Assembly: GCA_024231375.1 (NCBI GenBank)
Contig: JAAEQP010000356.1
Coordinates: 1-23,685, forward strand
Direction: 5' to 3'
Length of the DNA stretch: 23,685 nucleotides
Origin: a bacterium
GTDB taxonomy: Bacteria; Hydrogenedentota; Hydrogenedentia; Hydrogenedentiales; SLHB01
The notes under the pieces were generated by a model. The model ran no database searches, was not told where the DNA came from, and saw only the letters and a program-made list of their open reading frames with translations. This document shows positions 1 through 9,068 of this stretch, piece by piece. Made by a program: the position numbers and the translations under genes. The stretch's first letter is position 1. Every line of letters begins with the position of its first letter.

Positions 1-79
1 GCGAGAACAGAAGCGACAAACGGGGACTGCCAAGCTCTTGCGTCCCATTATTGCGCTTCTTAGGGCAACAATGGGTGGC

Positions 80-263
80 TGTCCCCCGCTTATCGCGGGC
101 TGCACGCCAAGGCCGAGACTTCTTCAACAGCCCCGCTGTCCCCCGCTTATCGCGGGCTACGCGCCAGGATCGGGACTTTTCCAGCAGCCCCACTGTCCCT
201 GGCATCTTCCGCGGCTTTGCCCTGTGTACAGACTTCTTTAACAGCCCCGAAGTCCCCCGTGCG
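80..263. repeat. 57-bp tandem repeat, three copies plus a stub
   Basis: Units begin at 80, 137 and 194 with an exact 57-nt period, and a 13-nt stub starts at 251. Copies 1 and 2 match at 47 of 57 positions by eye, and all ten differences are transitions. Copy 3 is more diverged but keeps the TGTCCC start and the GACTTCTTTAACAGCCCC end. Copies 1 and 2 each contain a small hairpin, CCCGC-TTATC-GCGGG. The period is a multiple of three, so short ORFs stay open through it, but none has an SD or recognisable protein. It lies downstream of the minus-strand response regulator. A dispersed REP-like intergenic element is possible but unproven. Confidence 0.75.
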
Positions 264-290
264 TTACTGTCTCAAAGTCTGTTCGGTTCC

Positions 291-656
291 CTAGACGGCT
301 AGCATCGCTTCGCGTACTTCACTTTCCAGTTCGTGGAGACTGGTAGGCTTTGTGAGGACCTTGGTGGCGCCGAATTCGGCGGCGCTCTCGCCGCGACGAT
401 GGTACCCCGTAAGCACTATCACGGGGAGGCGAGGGTGGGTTTGTCGAATAGCCACGATGGCCTCGGTGCCGTTCATACGGGGCATTTCGAGGTCCATCGT
501 GACGACGTCGTAGTCGTTGGCTTCGCACTTCTCCACGGCGACGGCCCCGTCCTCGGCGACATCGACGTCGAACCCGCGGTTCTGGAACCAGCGGCGCAAC
601 GCGAATCGGATGTGTTCTTCGTCATCCACGACAAGTATGCGTGCCTTACCCGTCAT
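291..656 (-). CDS. Single-domain response regulator (CheY-like receiver)
   Basis: The 121-aa protein is one receiver domain and nothing else, the usual length for CheY/Spo0F-type regulators. It has the acidic pair D11-D12, the phosphoacceptor D55 in the segment TMDLEMPRMNG, the switch threonine T83 in VIVLTG and the conserved lysine K103 in LTKP, so it should be phosphorylated by a histidine kinase or hybrid kinase. There is no output domain, so it probably acts by protein-protein contact or in a phosphorelay. No kinase is in the window, which makes it an orphan here. The ATG lacks a clear SD. It overlaps by 4 nt (ATGA) the stop of a weak upstream 66-codon frame, which may or may not be a gene. 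Family assignment is firm; pathway and partner are unknown. Confidence 0.93.
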   Translation of the reverse strand: MTGKARILVVDDEEHIRFALRRWFQNRGFDVDVAEDGAVAVEKCEANDYDVVTMDLEMPRMNGTEAIVAIRQTHPRLPVIVLTGYHRRGESAAEFGATKVLTKPTSLHELESEVREAMLAV

Positions 657-1182
657 TGCAGGTCGTCCCGGCCGGCAAGGGGAACAGGGCGCCCGTAGCG
701 TGACCCGCCGTTGGTCACGGACGCCGGGGAACCCAATCGAATTCTCAGACCATTCATAGAAACAGCTACATCCTCCGGACCGGTTGCGTTACACTGTGCC
801 TCGTACGCAGCTACAGGGGGTTCGGCTCCCACGCGCCAGCCCAAGAAACACACTGAGTCCCTCCGTTAGTCCGAGGGGCACTCCCAGCGCGCGACGGGAT
901 CGGCCACCACAAGCGCACACGACGTGACATTCACTGCACGTATTATACACGAGAAGATGCGTTTGGCTCCCCGGAAATTTGCTGGAAACCTTCAAATCCC
1001 GCGAAAAATCCATGGAACCTTGGGAAGTCGTTGAGGATCAAGGAGTAACATTTTTGTTGGATTTCCTTGACTGTTCTGATATAATCCAGTCTAGTCGGTC
1101 GGATTTTGCATAAGTCGTTTAACCAAGGAGGGTTATCACGACGCAGAGCAGGCCGTCGGCAAATCATGGAAGGAAACATCCT
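657..1182. other. Intergenic region between the response regulator and mreB
   Basis: The 526 nt separate divergent genes. Positions 1057-1091 carry the mreB promoter, followed by a leader of about 90 nt. I recognise no tRNA, tmRNA, RNase P or SRP RNA. A weak stem can be drawn between 796-803 and 872-881, and a T-arm-like segment (GGTTCGGCTCC near 819) has no cloverleaf around it. On the minus strand a 66-codon frame (853-653, GTG start) ends in a 4-nt overlap with the response regulator start. Its composition is not convincingly coding, so I do not call it a gene. Confidence 0.6.
1057..1085 (+). promoter_or_regulatory. Predicted sigma70-type promoter of the mre operon
   Basis: TTGGAT (1057-1062), a 17-bp spacer, then a perfect TATAAT (1080-1085) preceded by TG one base upstream (extended -10). 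A second, overlapping arrangement is TTGACT (1067-1072), 17 bp, TCTAGT (1090-1095). The expected start near 1092 leaves a leader of about 90 nt before mreB. The leader contains AAGGAGGG at 1125-1132 with no ATG, GTG or TTG at usable distance. Confidence 0.7.
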
Positions 1183-2211
<1,029 letters not shown>

Positions 2212-2214
2212 ACA

Positions 2215-3141
2215 TTGCTCTGGCAACGACGCATAGGCGAGAACCGTCCCACCATCATCCTGGCCGTTCTCGTGTTGTTGTCGGTCGTTTCCCTCGCGTT
2301 CGGAACCAGCGGAAGCGTCGTGCGCGACGGGATCCACACGGTGATCCTGATGGCCGCGCATCCGTTCTACAAGGCCTTTGACGCCGTTGGCGGCGGGGTG
2401 GGGTATGTGGGCGGATTGTTGGTCGCCTACGACTCGGCCATCGACCAAGCCGCCGACCTCCAGGAAGCGCTGGACGGTCAGGTTCCTCTTCTCGCTCAAC
2501 GGGACGAACTCCTTGCGGAGAACGACCGGTTGCGCGAGGTGATCCAGTTTGAGCGCAGCAATCCGAAGCTGACGCTGATCCATGCCGAAGTGATTTCACA
2601 TTCCGGGGGTATGCTCATTATCGATCGTGGCTCCCGGCATGGTGTGAAGATGTTCATGTGCGCGATGACCAAGGACGGAGTCGTCGGGGTCGTCACCCGG
2701 GTCGAGCCCACGTTGTCGCAGGTCGCCACGCTCAATAGCGCGGACTGCAAAATCGGGGCCATGATCCGCCGCAACCGCGTGGCGGGAATGGTCCATGGCA
2801 GCGGGAGCACGGTGAGCCACCTATGCGCGATGCGCTACATCGATCTGAAGGATGAGGTGGTCGAGGGTGACGAAGTGGTGACCAGCGGCGGGACCATCTA
2901 TCCCGCCGGGTACGTCATCGGCCGCATTGCGGGACCTCCACGCGAGGAGAACGCCCTGCAACGCATGGCCTTTGTCGAACCCGCCGCGGACCCCTATCGA
3001 CTCGACGAGGTTGCGCTCGTCATGAAGGCGCAGACGCCCGGCGAAGAACTCGCGGGCACACCGGCACGGATTCGAGAGACCGTGTCCATGGCGCACACCA
3101 TGCCGGACAAACGACCGATTCAGGAGCGCTACGCCCCGTAA
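2215..3141 (+). CDS. mreC: Cell shape-determining protein MreC
   Basis: MreC is a bitopic membrane protein that links cytoplasmic MreB and MreD to the periplasmic PBP2-RodA pair. The 308-aa product starts LLWQRRIGENRP, the usual basic MreC N-terminus. One transmembrane helix follows at about residues 13-31, then a periplasmic coiled coil at about 80-105 (LLAQRDELLAENDRLREVI) and the two-beta-barrel MreC domain to about 270. The polar C-terminal tail is not part of the conserved fold. The start is TTG, only 3 nt after the mreB stop, with no good SD. Translation probably depends on coupling to mreB, which would be a simple way to keep MreC below MreB. Assignment is firm; the start rests on family similarity. 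Confidence 0.95.
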   Translation: MLWQRRIGENRPTIILAVLVLLSVVSLAFGTSGSVVRDGIHTVILMAAHPFYKAFDAVGGGVGYVGGLLVAYDSAIDQAADLQEALDGQVPLLAQRDELLAENDRLREVIQFERSNPKLTLIHAEVISHSGGMLIIDRGSRHGVKMFMCAMTKDGVVGVVTRVEPTLSQVATLNSADCKIGAMIRRNRVAGMVHGSGSTVSHLCAMRYIDLKDEVVEGDEVVTSGGTIYPAGYVIGRIAGPPREENALQRMAFVEPAADPYRLDEVALVMKAQTPGEELAGTPARIRETVSMAHTMPDKRPIQERYAP

Positions 3142-3161
3142 CCGGACGTACAGGGTAGGGC

Positions 3162-3692
3162 ATGCGCAGAATTATTCTGTGGGCCGTCGTCGTCGCTGGG
3201 ACGGCGCTGGTCCAGACAACATGGCTCGACGCCATTCGCGTGTGGGGCGCGCTCCCCGACGCCACCTTGCTGCTGGTGGTGTTCTTCGCGCTCAGCGATG
3301 GCGAAGAATGGGCCATGGCCACGGGTGTGCTGGGCGGGTTGTTCCAGGATGTGGCGGGCAACGTCACGCTGGGCCATCACGTGCTATGCCACGTGGTGCT
3401 GGGTTACGCGGTAGGCCGGATGGCCACGCGCCTTATCACCGACCATCCCGCCGTGAAGACGACCATCGTCTTGGGCGCGGCGCTTATCCACGGATTGCTG
3501 TACACCGTCATCCTCTACATCCAGACACCCGACACGACGGCCATGCACCACATTGTGGTGACGGTGGTGCCGAACGCGTTCTACACGGCCCTGTGCACGC
3601 CTTTGGTGTTTCTGCTGTTGGACCTGGGATTCAGGCGAAGCCCGGCGAATGTTCAGGGTAGTACGGTGATGAAGGGAGAGTCCGGCCTTTGA
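3162..3692 (+). CDS. mreD: Rod shape-determining protein MreD
   Basis: The 176-aa, very hydrophobic product has five to six predicted membrane helices (for example around 5-22, 32-48, 72-88, 100-120 and 132-155), consistent with MreD, the integral-membrane member of the elongasome. MreD diverges fast, so the call rests on topology, length and its place between mreC and mrdA. An AGGGTAGGG stretch just before the ATG gives a usable SD. The stop TGA shares one base with the ATG of mrdA (TGATG), so the two are likely translationally coupled. No oddities seen. Confidence 0.93.
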   Translation: MRRIILWAVVVAGTALVQTTWLDAIRVWGALPDATLLLVVFFALSDGEEWAMATGVLGGLFQDVAGNVTLGHHVLCHVVLGYAVGRMATRLITDHPAVKTTIVLGAALIHGLLYTVILYIQTPDTTAMHHIVVTVVPNAFYTALCTPLVFLLLDLGFRRSPANVQGSTVMKGESGL

Positions 3693-5638
3693 TGGGAGCA
3701 CCGGAGAAGCAACGGTACGAAGGCTGCGACCGCAGGATCTTGATCCTGGCGGTGGGCGCCATCGCGCTGTTCGGGCTGCTGGTGGCCCAGTTGTGGCGGT
3801 TCCAGATCGTGCAGGGGGAGGATTTTGCCAGACAGGCGGAGAAGAACCGGCTGTGCTTCCAATGGCTGTCCGCGCCGCGGGGCATGATCGTGTCGCAGGT
3901 AGACGGAAAGCCGGTGGCGGACACGCGGCCCGCGCGCGATCTGGTGATGGTGCCTGCATTGTGCGAAGACCGGGAAGAGGAGATCCTGGAACGACTCGCG
4001 GAACTCATCCCCATCGATGTGCCGCGGATCATGGAGAACGTGGTCTTGGTACTGGAGGAGAGCGAGACCTTCCGCCATGTGTCCGTGAAGCGGAACATCA
4101 CGCGGGCCGAACTGGCTCGGGTCGAGGAGTTCTCGCCGATTCTTCCGGGCATCTTGACGATTACGCGCCCCCAACGACGGTACCTCTACGGCAAGGCCGC
4201 GGGCCAGATCGTGGGGTATGTGGGCGGGATTGGCCAGAAGCAGCTAGACGCCCTGCCGGAAGATTCCGACTACAAGCGAGGCGACCTCATTGGATGGGGT
4301 GGACTCGAACGGCAGCACGAGAGTCTGTTGCGCGGCAAGGACGGGCAGTTGTGCGTGAGCCGCTACGCCGGCAGTCTGCCCCAGTTGCGATACGACGTGG
4401 AGCAAAACGCCTACGTTGCCATGGACGTATACGGGCGCGTCCTCAAGGAGGAGGAGAAATTCCGCGTCGAGCCGGTCCCCGGCAATCCCCTGTATGTGAC
4501 GCTGGACATGGCGCTTCAGCAGAAGGCCGAGGCCCTTCTGGAAGGCGCCACCGGCGCTATCGTGGTGCTGGAAGCCACGACGGGCGCTGTGTTGGCCATG
4601 GCCAGTTCGCCCGGATACGATCCCGGCGTGCTTCTCTCCGGCAACCGGATGGAGCGCAACGCGGTGCTGGAAGACGCATCCAAACCCATGCTGAGCCGCG
4701 CGTATCGACAGAACTATCCGCCCGGTTCGGTCTTCAAGATCATGCTGGCCATCGGCGCCTTGGAAGAGGGCCTCATCACCGAACACACCGCGTTCGGGTG
4801 CGACGGTGAGTTCTACTTGCCTGGTGTGTCCCGCCCGTGGCGTTGCTGGCGCTTGAAGTATGGCGGTCATGGGAGCGTCAGCGTCGTCGACGCGTTGGCC
4901 TTCTCGTGCGACGAGTATTTTTACAATGTGGGACGGCTCCTCGGTGTGGACGGCATGAAAAAATGGTCGACGAAACTCGGCCTGGGGGTGAAGACCGGCA
5001 TCGATCTCCCGAGTGAAGTGACGGGGCTAGTGCCGTCGCGGGAATGGAAGAAGGCCGTCATGATGAAGCGCCACCCAGAGGAACCGTGGGAATGGCGCTG
5101 GCATCCAGGCGAAACAATCAACGAGTCCATCGGTCAGGGCAGCGTGGCGACGACCCCGCTGCAGAACGCGGTGATGATGGCGGCTGTGGTGAACGGGGGA
5201 CGCTTGGTCCGCCCGTACATCAACGCCGAACGTGGCCCCGATGTGTCCGAGCCGTTTGTGAGCGCTAAGACGCTTGAGTTGGTACACGCGGGCATGCTGA
5301 AGTGCGTGGAGAAGATGGATACCCCTTCGGGCACGGGTCGGCGGGCGTACGTCAAAGGCATTCAGATCCTCGGCAAGACCGGCACCGCGCAGGCCGTGGC
5401 CATGAAGTTCACGGAGAACTACGAGAAGGAAGAGGACATCCCCTACGAACTGCGCGACCATGCGCTGTTCGTGGCTGGAGTGCTTGACCGGGACCCCCCC
5501 ATCGCGGTGAGCATCATGGTTGAGCACGGCCTGCACGGTAGCACGGCGGCCGCACCGCTCGCGGGCAAGCTCATCGACTATTACTACAACGTGCGCAGGA
5601 CGCGCCTGCAAATCGCGCGTGGGGACGGCCCGTCATGA
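3692..5638 (+). CDS. mrdA: Penicillin-binding protein 2, elongasome transpeptidase
   Basis: PBP2 crosslinks nascent lateral-wall peptidoglycan together with RodA. The 648-aa class B PBP has a short cytoplasmic tail, one N-terminal membrane helix (about 15-35), a dimerisation/pedestal region with the motif PRGMI, and a C-terminal transpeptidase domain. Active-site motifs are SVFK (S346-K349), SCD (S405-D407, the SxD form normal for PBP2) and KTG (K562-G564). A TTG one codon earlier could be read as the start, but the ATG at 3692 overlaps the mreD stop as TGATG and has AGGGAGAG 11 nt upstream. Its stop overlaps the rodA start as ATGA. All catalytic motifs are intact, so it should be active and beta-lactam-sensitive. 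Confidence 0.97.
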   Translation: MGAPEKQRYEGCDRRILILAVGAIALFGLLVAQLWRFQIVQGEDFARQAEKNRLCFQWLSAPRGMIVSQVDGKPVADTRPARDLVMVPALCEDREEEILERLAELIPIDVPRIMENVVLVLEESETFRHVSVKRNITRAELARVEEFSPILPGILTITRPQRRYLYGKAAGQIVGYVGGIGQKQLDALPEDSDYKRGDLIGWGGLERQHESLLRGKDGQLCVSRYAGSLPQLRYDVEQNAYVAMDVYGRVLKEEEKFRVEPVPGNPLYVTLDMALQQKAEALLEGATGAIVVLEATTGAVLAMASSPGYDPGVLLSGNRMERNAVLEDASKPMLSRAYRQNYPPGSVFKIMLAIGALEEGLITEHTAFGCDGEFYLPGVSRPWRCWRLKYGGHGSVSVVDALAFSCDEYFYNVGRLLGVDGMKKWSTKLGLGVKTGIDLPSEVTGLVPSREWKKAVMMKRHPEEPWEWRWHPGETINESIGQGSVATTPLQNAVMMAAVVNGGRLVRPYINAERGPDVSEPFVSAKTLELVHAGMLKCVEKMDTPSGTGRRAYVKGIQILGKTGTAQAVAMKFTENYEKEEDIPYELRDHALFVAGVLDRDPPIAVSIMVEHGLHGSTAAAPLAGKLIDYYYNVRRTRLQIARGDGPS

Positions 5639-6765
5639 GTCAGATGATGAAAGACATGGACCTGCTCGACGCGCACGTTGGCATCGTTCAGCTTCGCAAT
5701 CTGCGCAAGGTCGATTGGCTCCTTGTGTTGCTGTTTCTCTTCCTGGCCGCGCTTGGCCTGCGGACCCTCACGAGCGCGTCGACGGATGCGCCGCACCATC
5801 TGAAACAGGCTGTATGGCTGGGGCTCGGGTGCGGGTTGGCGTTGTGTCTGGTGTGCATCGATTACCGGTTCCTGGTGAGCATGGCGCCCGTGATGTTTAC
5901 CGGAGCGGTTGCGCTGCTTCTGGCCGTTGAATTTCTGGGCCATGAGGCCATGGGCGGAAGACACTGGCTGGCTCTGGGACCGTTTCGATTGCAGCCGTCG
6001 GAGTTGAGCAAGATCGCGCTGGTCTACGCGCTGGCCTGGTACGCGTCGCACGTGCGGGGCCGGATTCGACGGCCCTTCTATCTCCTGCTGGGCTTCAGTA
6101 TCGCAGGATTCATCTGCCTGCTCATCCTCAAACAGGGCGACCTGGGCACCATGCTGGTGCTGCTGCCCGTGCCCTTCGTCATGCTGTACGTGGCGGGCGC
6201 CCGGTGGTGGCATCTGCTCATCATCATCCTCGCGGGCCTTGCGGCAGCACCTGTGGCGTGGCTGAAGTTGAAGCCGCACCAGCGCGAGCGGTTAGAGGTG
6301 TTCTGGAACCCCGATAAGGCCACGCGCGATCAGCGGTTCCAGTTGCTTCAGGCGCAAATCGCGGTGGGCAGTGGGCGCATGTCGGGCAAGGGATTCGGCC
6401 AAGGCACACAGGCGCACCTCAAGTACATCCCCGAGTACCACAACGATTTCATCTTCGCCCTGTTCGCCGAGGAAGCAGGATTCATTGGCGCGGCAATCGT
6501 GGTGGGACTGTTCGCGGCGTTCCAGTTGCGGGCACTCCAATTGGCGCGGGACTGTCCGGACATGTCGGCCACGTTGTTGATTGTAGGATCGGCGTCGATT
6601 GTGGGCGCCCATGCCTTTGTGAATATTGCCATTACGCTGGGACTGATGCCGGTGACGGGATTGCCGTTGCCCTTCTTCAGTTACGGCGGATCCTTCTACC
6701 TCACGACGATGCTGTGTATCGGAACGATACTCAGCGCCAACGTGCGGCGAGGTATGTTTGAATAG
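5635..6765 (+). CDS. rodA: SEDS peptidoglycan glycosyltransferase RodA
   Basis: RodA polymerises lipid II into glycan strands during side-wall growth, in complex with PBP2. The 376-aa product has about ten membrane helices and SEDS-family signatures: GGRHWLALGPFRLQPSELSK, KQGDLGTMLVLLP, PEYHNDFIFALFAEEAGF and the C-terminal GLPLPFFSYGG. D271 in HNDFIFA matches the aspartate required for activity in E. coli and Bacillus RodA (family knowledge). The chosen ATG overlaps the mrdA stop by 4 nt (ATGA). In-frame ATGs at 5644 and 5647 are alternatives. RodA rather than FtsW is indicated by the mre-mrdA context. Firm call. Confidence 0.97.
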   Translation: MSQMMKDMDLLDAHVGIVQLRNLRKVDWLLVLLFLFLAALGLRTLTSASTDAPHHLKQAVWLGLGCGLALCLVCIDYRFLVSMAPVMFTGAVALLLAVEFLGHEAMGGRHWLALGPFRLQPSELSKIALVYALAWYASHVRGRIRRPFYLLLGFSIAGFICLLILKQGDLGTMLVLLPVPFVMLYVAGARWWHLLIIILAGLAAAPVAWLKLKPHQRERLEVFWNPDKATRDQRFQLLQAQIAVGSGRMSGKGFGQGTQAHLKYIPEYHNDFIFALFAEEAGFIGAAIVVGLFAAFQLRALQLARDCPDMSATLLIVGSASIVGAHAFVNIAITLGLMPVTGLPLPFFSYGGSFYLTTMLCIGTILSANVRRGMFE

Positions 6766-6788
6766 ACGGAAACGAAATGGGAGCGTCC

Positions 6789-7442
6789 ATGAGTGTGGTT
6801 CGGCTTAGGCTGGCCCGTGGAGGCCCCGTGCGGCACTGGTCGCACAGAGAGTATGTAGACGCGGTTCACGAGGCTGTGGACCGGGCCGGTTTGCCCGTTG
6901 TACGCGGGACAGGCCGCGCCCACCGCTACCTCATCACGCCCGGGCCGCCCCTGACCCCTGGGCATGGGAGCCGTTGCGAGTATGTGGATTTTGAATTGGC
7001 TGGACCAATGACAGCCGCCGAGTTCGGAAAGCGCCTGGAGCGGACGCTGCCGGATGGACTACACGTCCTTTGGCAACGCCCGGTGCCCAGGCGGTCGGCG
7101 CACCTGCGTGCGGCAGTGCGTGCATTCCGGTATGCGGTGCGGACAGACGTGTCTCCCGAGAAGGCCGAGGCCTTCGAACGGGCGGAGACGTGGCCCCTGA
7201 CGCGGGTCCGCAAGAACCGGGAACGGCGGCTGGACCTGAAACGGAGCGTATCGGGGTTACGGGTGGAACCCGGATGCGTGTCGTTCACGGTGGAGGTCCG
7301 CGATGTCGGAACCCCGAAAGTGGAGGAAGTGATGGCGTCAATATTCGGCATCGCAGCCCAGGACGCCCTGGCACTCTCCACGGAACGGGTCGACTGCGAA
7401 CTGGATCCGGCCTACCCCCAACCCCCTTTGGATATGGAGTGA
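6789..7442 (+). CDS. DUF2344/TIGR03936 radical-SAM-linked protein, divergent
   Basis: The 217-aa protein has the family opening, here MSVVRLRLARGGPVRHWSHREYV, then AVDRAGLPV and the E-Y-V-D-F-E-L segment, as in DUF2344 (TIGR03936). The family is normally fused or adjacent to a B12-binding radical SAM protein, often just before RNase E/G; its biochemical role is unknown. Here the radical SAM partner is absent between rodA and this gene. The usual G-F-N-P-H-P-like stretch is replaced by GTGRAHRYLITPG, which suggests drift. ATG 6789 is preferred because GGGAG lies 5 nt upstream and the N-terminus fits; ATG 6777 is possible. RNase G follows after 2 nt. Family call good, function unknown. Confidence 0.82.
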   Translation: MSVVRLRLARGGPVRHWSHREYVDAVHEAVDRAGLPVVRGTGRAHRYLITPGPPLTPGHGSRCEYVDFELAGPMTAAEFGKRLERTLPDGLHVLWQRPVPRRSAHLRAAVRAFRYAVRTDVSPEKAEAFERAETWPLTRVRKNRERRLDLKRSVSGLRVEPGCVSFTVEVRDVGTPKVEEVMASIFGIAAQDALALSTERVDCELDPAYPQPPLDME

Positions 7443-7444
7443 CT

Positions 7445-8974
7445 ATGAAAGAGTTTATCATCAATGTAGCGCCGCTCGAGACACGCATCGCTTTGTTGGA
7501 AGACAAGCGGTTGGCGGAACTGAGTATCGAGCGGCAGGAGAGCCGGAGCGTCGTCGGCAACATTTACAAGGGCCGGGTCGATTCGATCGTGCCCGGCATC
7601 CAGGCGGCCTTCATCGACATCGGGTTCGAGAAGAACGGATTCCTCTACGTATCGGACATTGCCGGTATCGAAGGAACGGGCGATTTCGACTTCGAGGGCG
7701 GTACTGTCCGTCCGCGCGGGCGTTCGCGCCGTACGGAGCGTCGTCCGACGATCGATCAACTGCTGAAGAAGAATCAACACGTCATGGTGCAGGTCAGCAA
7801 GGACACCCTGGGCACGAAGGGCGTGCGCCTGACGAACTACATCACACTTCCAGGACGCTACATCGTGTTCATGCCGACGGTGAAGCAACTGGGCATCTCG
7901 CGCAAGATCGAGAGCGAGAAGGAGCGCGACCGGTTGCGCAAGATTCTCCAGGCGGTCCGGCCGAAGAATGTGGGGCTCATCCTGCGGACGGCGGCCGAGG
8001 GCCGCAACAAGGCGCAGTTCCAGGCTGACGTGCGGTACCTGACAAAGGTGTGGGACAAGATCATGAACAAGATGGAGAGTGTGAAGGGTCCGGCCTTGTT
8101 GCACGAGGACATGGGTCCGATCTTGCGTGTGGTCCGCGACACCTTCACCAACGACGTCGAAAGACTCACCATCGACAGCGAGACCGAGTACGGTCGCATC
8201 CTGAACTTCCTGGAATCCTTCGCGCCGAGTTTGAAGAAACGGTGCAGACTGTACCGCGCAAAGCGTCCCACCTTCGACAAGTTCGGGGTGGAGGATGAGA
8301 TTAAGAAGGCGTTGCAGCGGAAGGTCTACCTCAAGAGCGGCGGACACATCTGCATCGATCAGACAGAGGCGCTGATAGCGATTGACGTAAACAGCGGCCG
8401 GTTCACGAGTTCCAAAGGGCTCGAAGAAACGGTGTTCAAGACGAACCTGGAAGCCGCCGAGGAGATCGCCCGGCAGGTGCGCTTGCGCGACATCGGCGGG
8501 ATCATCGTCATCGACTTCATCGACATGCGGTACGAACGCAACCGCAAGGAGCTAATCCGCAAACTTCAGGATAGCCTGAAGGGCGACCGCGCCAAGACCA
8601 CCATCTCGGAAATCAGCGAACTGGGCATGATCGAGATGACCCGCAAACGCGTCCGTCACAATCTCGTGAAAGCCTTGTCCCAGCCATGCCCCTACTGCGA
8701 AGGCAGCGGCTTGGTGCGTTCCGTGACGACCATGACCTTCGAAGTACTGCGCAGCGTAAACAGCCTGTTCTGCAGTTCCAAAGAGAAGCACGTGCTCCTA
8801 CAGGTTCACCCCGACGTGGCGCGACGGTTGCGCACGGAGAACAAGGACATCCTGGACGACATGGCAGAGCGGTTCGAACGGCAGATCGACCTGGAGTCGG
8901 TATCGGACTTCCACATCCACGACATCAAGATACTGAGCACTCGGACCCGCAAGGAAATCGTCTTGGGGAAATGA
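7445..8974 (+). CDS. rng: Ribonuclease E/G family endoribonuclease
   Basis: A single-strand endoribonuclease for rRNA maturation and mRNA turnover. The 509-aa product is RNase G-like in length and lacks the long RNase E scaffold tail. An S1 domain (about 38-135, VVGNIYKGRVDSIVPGIQAAFIDIG) carries a basic insertion (about 85-105), followed by the 5'-sensor/DNase-like core. Metal-binding catalytic aspartates are D314 in AIDVNSG and D357 in VIDFIDM, and the zinc-link cysteines are C415 and C418 in CPYC. The reading frame stays open far upstream, but the start is ATG 7445: GGAG is 5 nt upstream, the N-terminus is canonical and it sits 2 nt after the preceding stop. rplU-rpmA do not follow. Confidence 0.96.
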   Translation: MKEFIINVAPLETRIALLEDKRLAELSIERQESRSVVGNIYKGRVDSIVPGIQAAFIDIGFEKNGFLYVSDIAGIEGTGDFDFEGGTVRPRGRSRRTERRPTIDQLLKKNQHVMVQVSKDTLGTKGVRLTNYITLPGRYIVFMPTVKQLGISRKIESEKERDRLRKILQAVRPKNVGLILRTAAEGRNKAQFQADVRYLTKVWDKIMNKMESVKGPALLHEDMGPILRVVRDTFTNDVERLTIDSETEYGRILNFLESFAPSLKKRCRLYRAKRPTFDKFGVEDEIKKALQRKVYLKSGGHICIDQTEALIAIDVNSGRFTSSKGLEETVFKTNLEAAEEIARQVRLRDIGGIIVIDFIDMRYERNRKELIRKLQDSLKGDRAKTTISEISELGMIEMTRKRVRHNLVKALSQPCPYCEGSGLVRSVTTMTFEVLRSVNSLFCSSKEKHVLLQVHPDVARRLRTENKDILDDMAERFERQIDLESVSDFHIHDIKILSTRTRKEIVLGK

Positions 8975-9005
8975 GGCCCTCTATCTAACTCAGGCACACA
9001 ACGAA

Positions 9006-9045
9006 CCGGGGCCATCGGCCTGCATGCACAAGCCGTTGACCCCGG
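9006..9045. terminator. Hairpin between convergent rng and OmpA-like gene
   Basis: CCGGGG (9006-9011) pairs with CCCCGG (9040-9045). Inside, CGGC (9016-9019) pairs with GCCG (9032-9035) across a partly paired 4-nt internal loop. It lies 31 nt after the rng stop and 23 nt before the stop of the convergent gene, so it could serve both strands. No T-run follows on either strand, so it may be a Rho-assisted or 3'-end-stabilising hairpin rather than a classical intrinsic terminator. Confidence 0.5.
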
Positions 9046-9068
9046 GATAGTTGGCGGTCATTCCCGCT

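Noticed and set aside
80..263. CRISPR array
   Set aside because: The 57-bp units are directly adjacent with no unique spacers, and the whole unit repeats with drift; no cas gene is present.
38..302. Short plus-strand frames across the 57-bp repeat
   Set aside because: They stay open only because 57 is divisible by three. They have no SD and show no sign of a real protein.
810..835. T-arm-like sequence suggesting a tRNA
   Set aside because: No acceptor stem, anticodon arm or D arm can be drawn around it, and the loop lacks the conserved A58.
7070..7444. N-terminal extension of RNase G
   Set aside because: The frame is open because of GC-rich composition. It overlaps the DUF2344 gene, and the canonical RNase G start with an SD is at 7445.
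8975..9068. rplU/rpmA start after RNase G
   Set aside because: The spacer is only 94 nt, holds a hairpin and is followed by a convergent gene; no ribosomal protein sequence is present.
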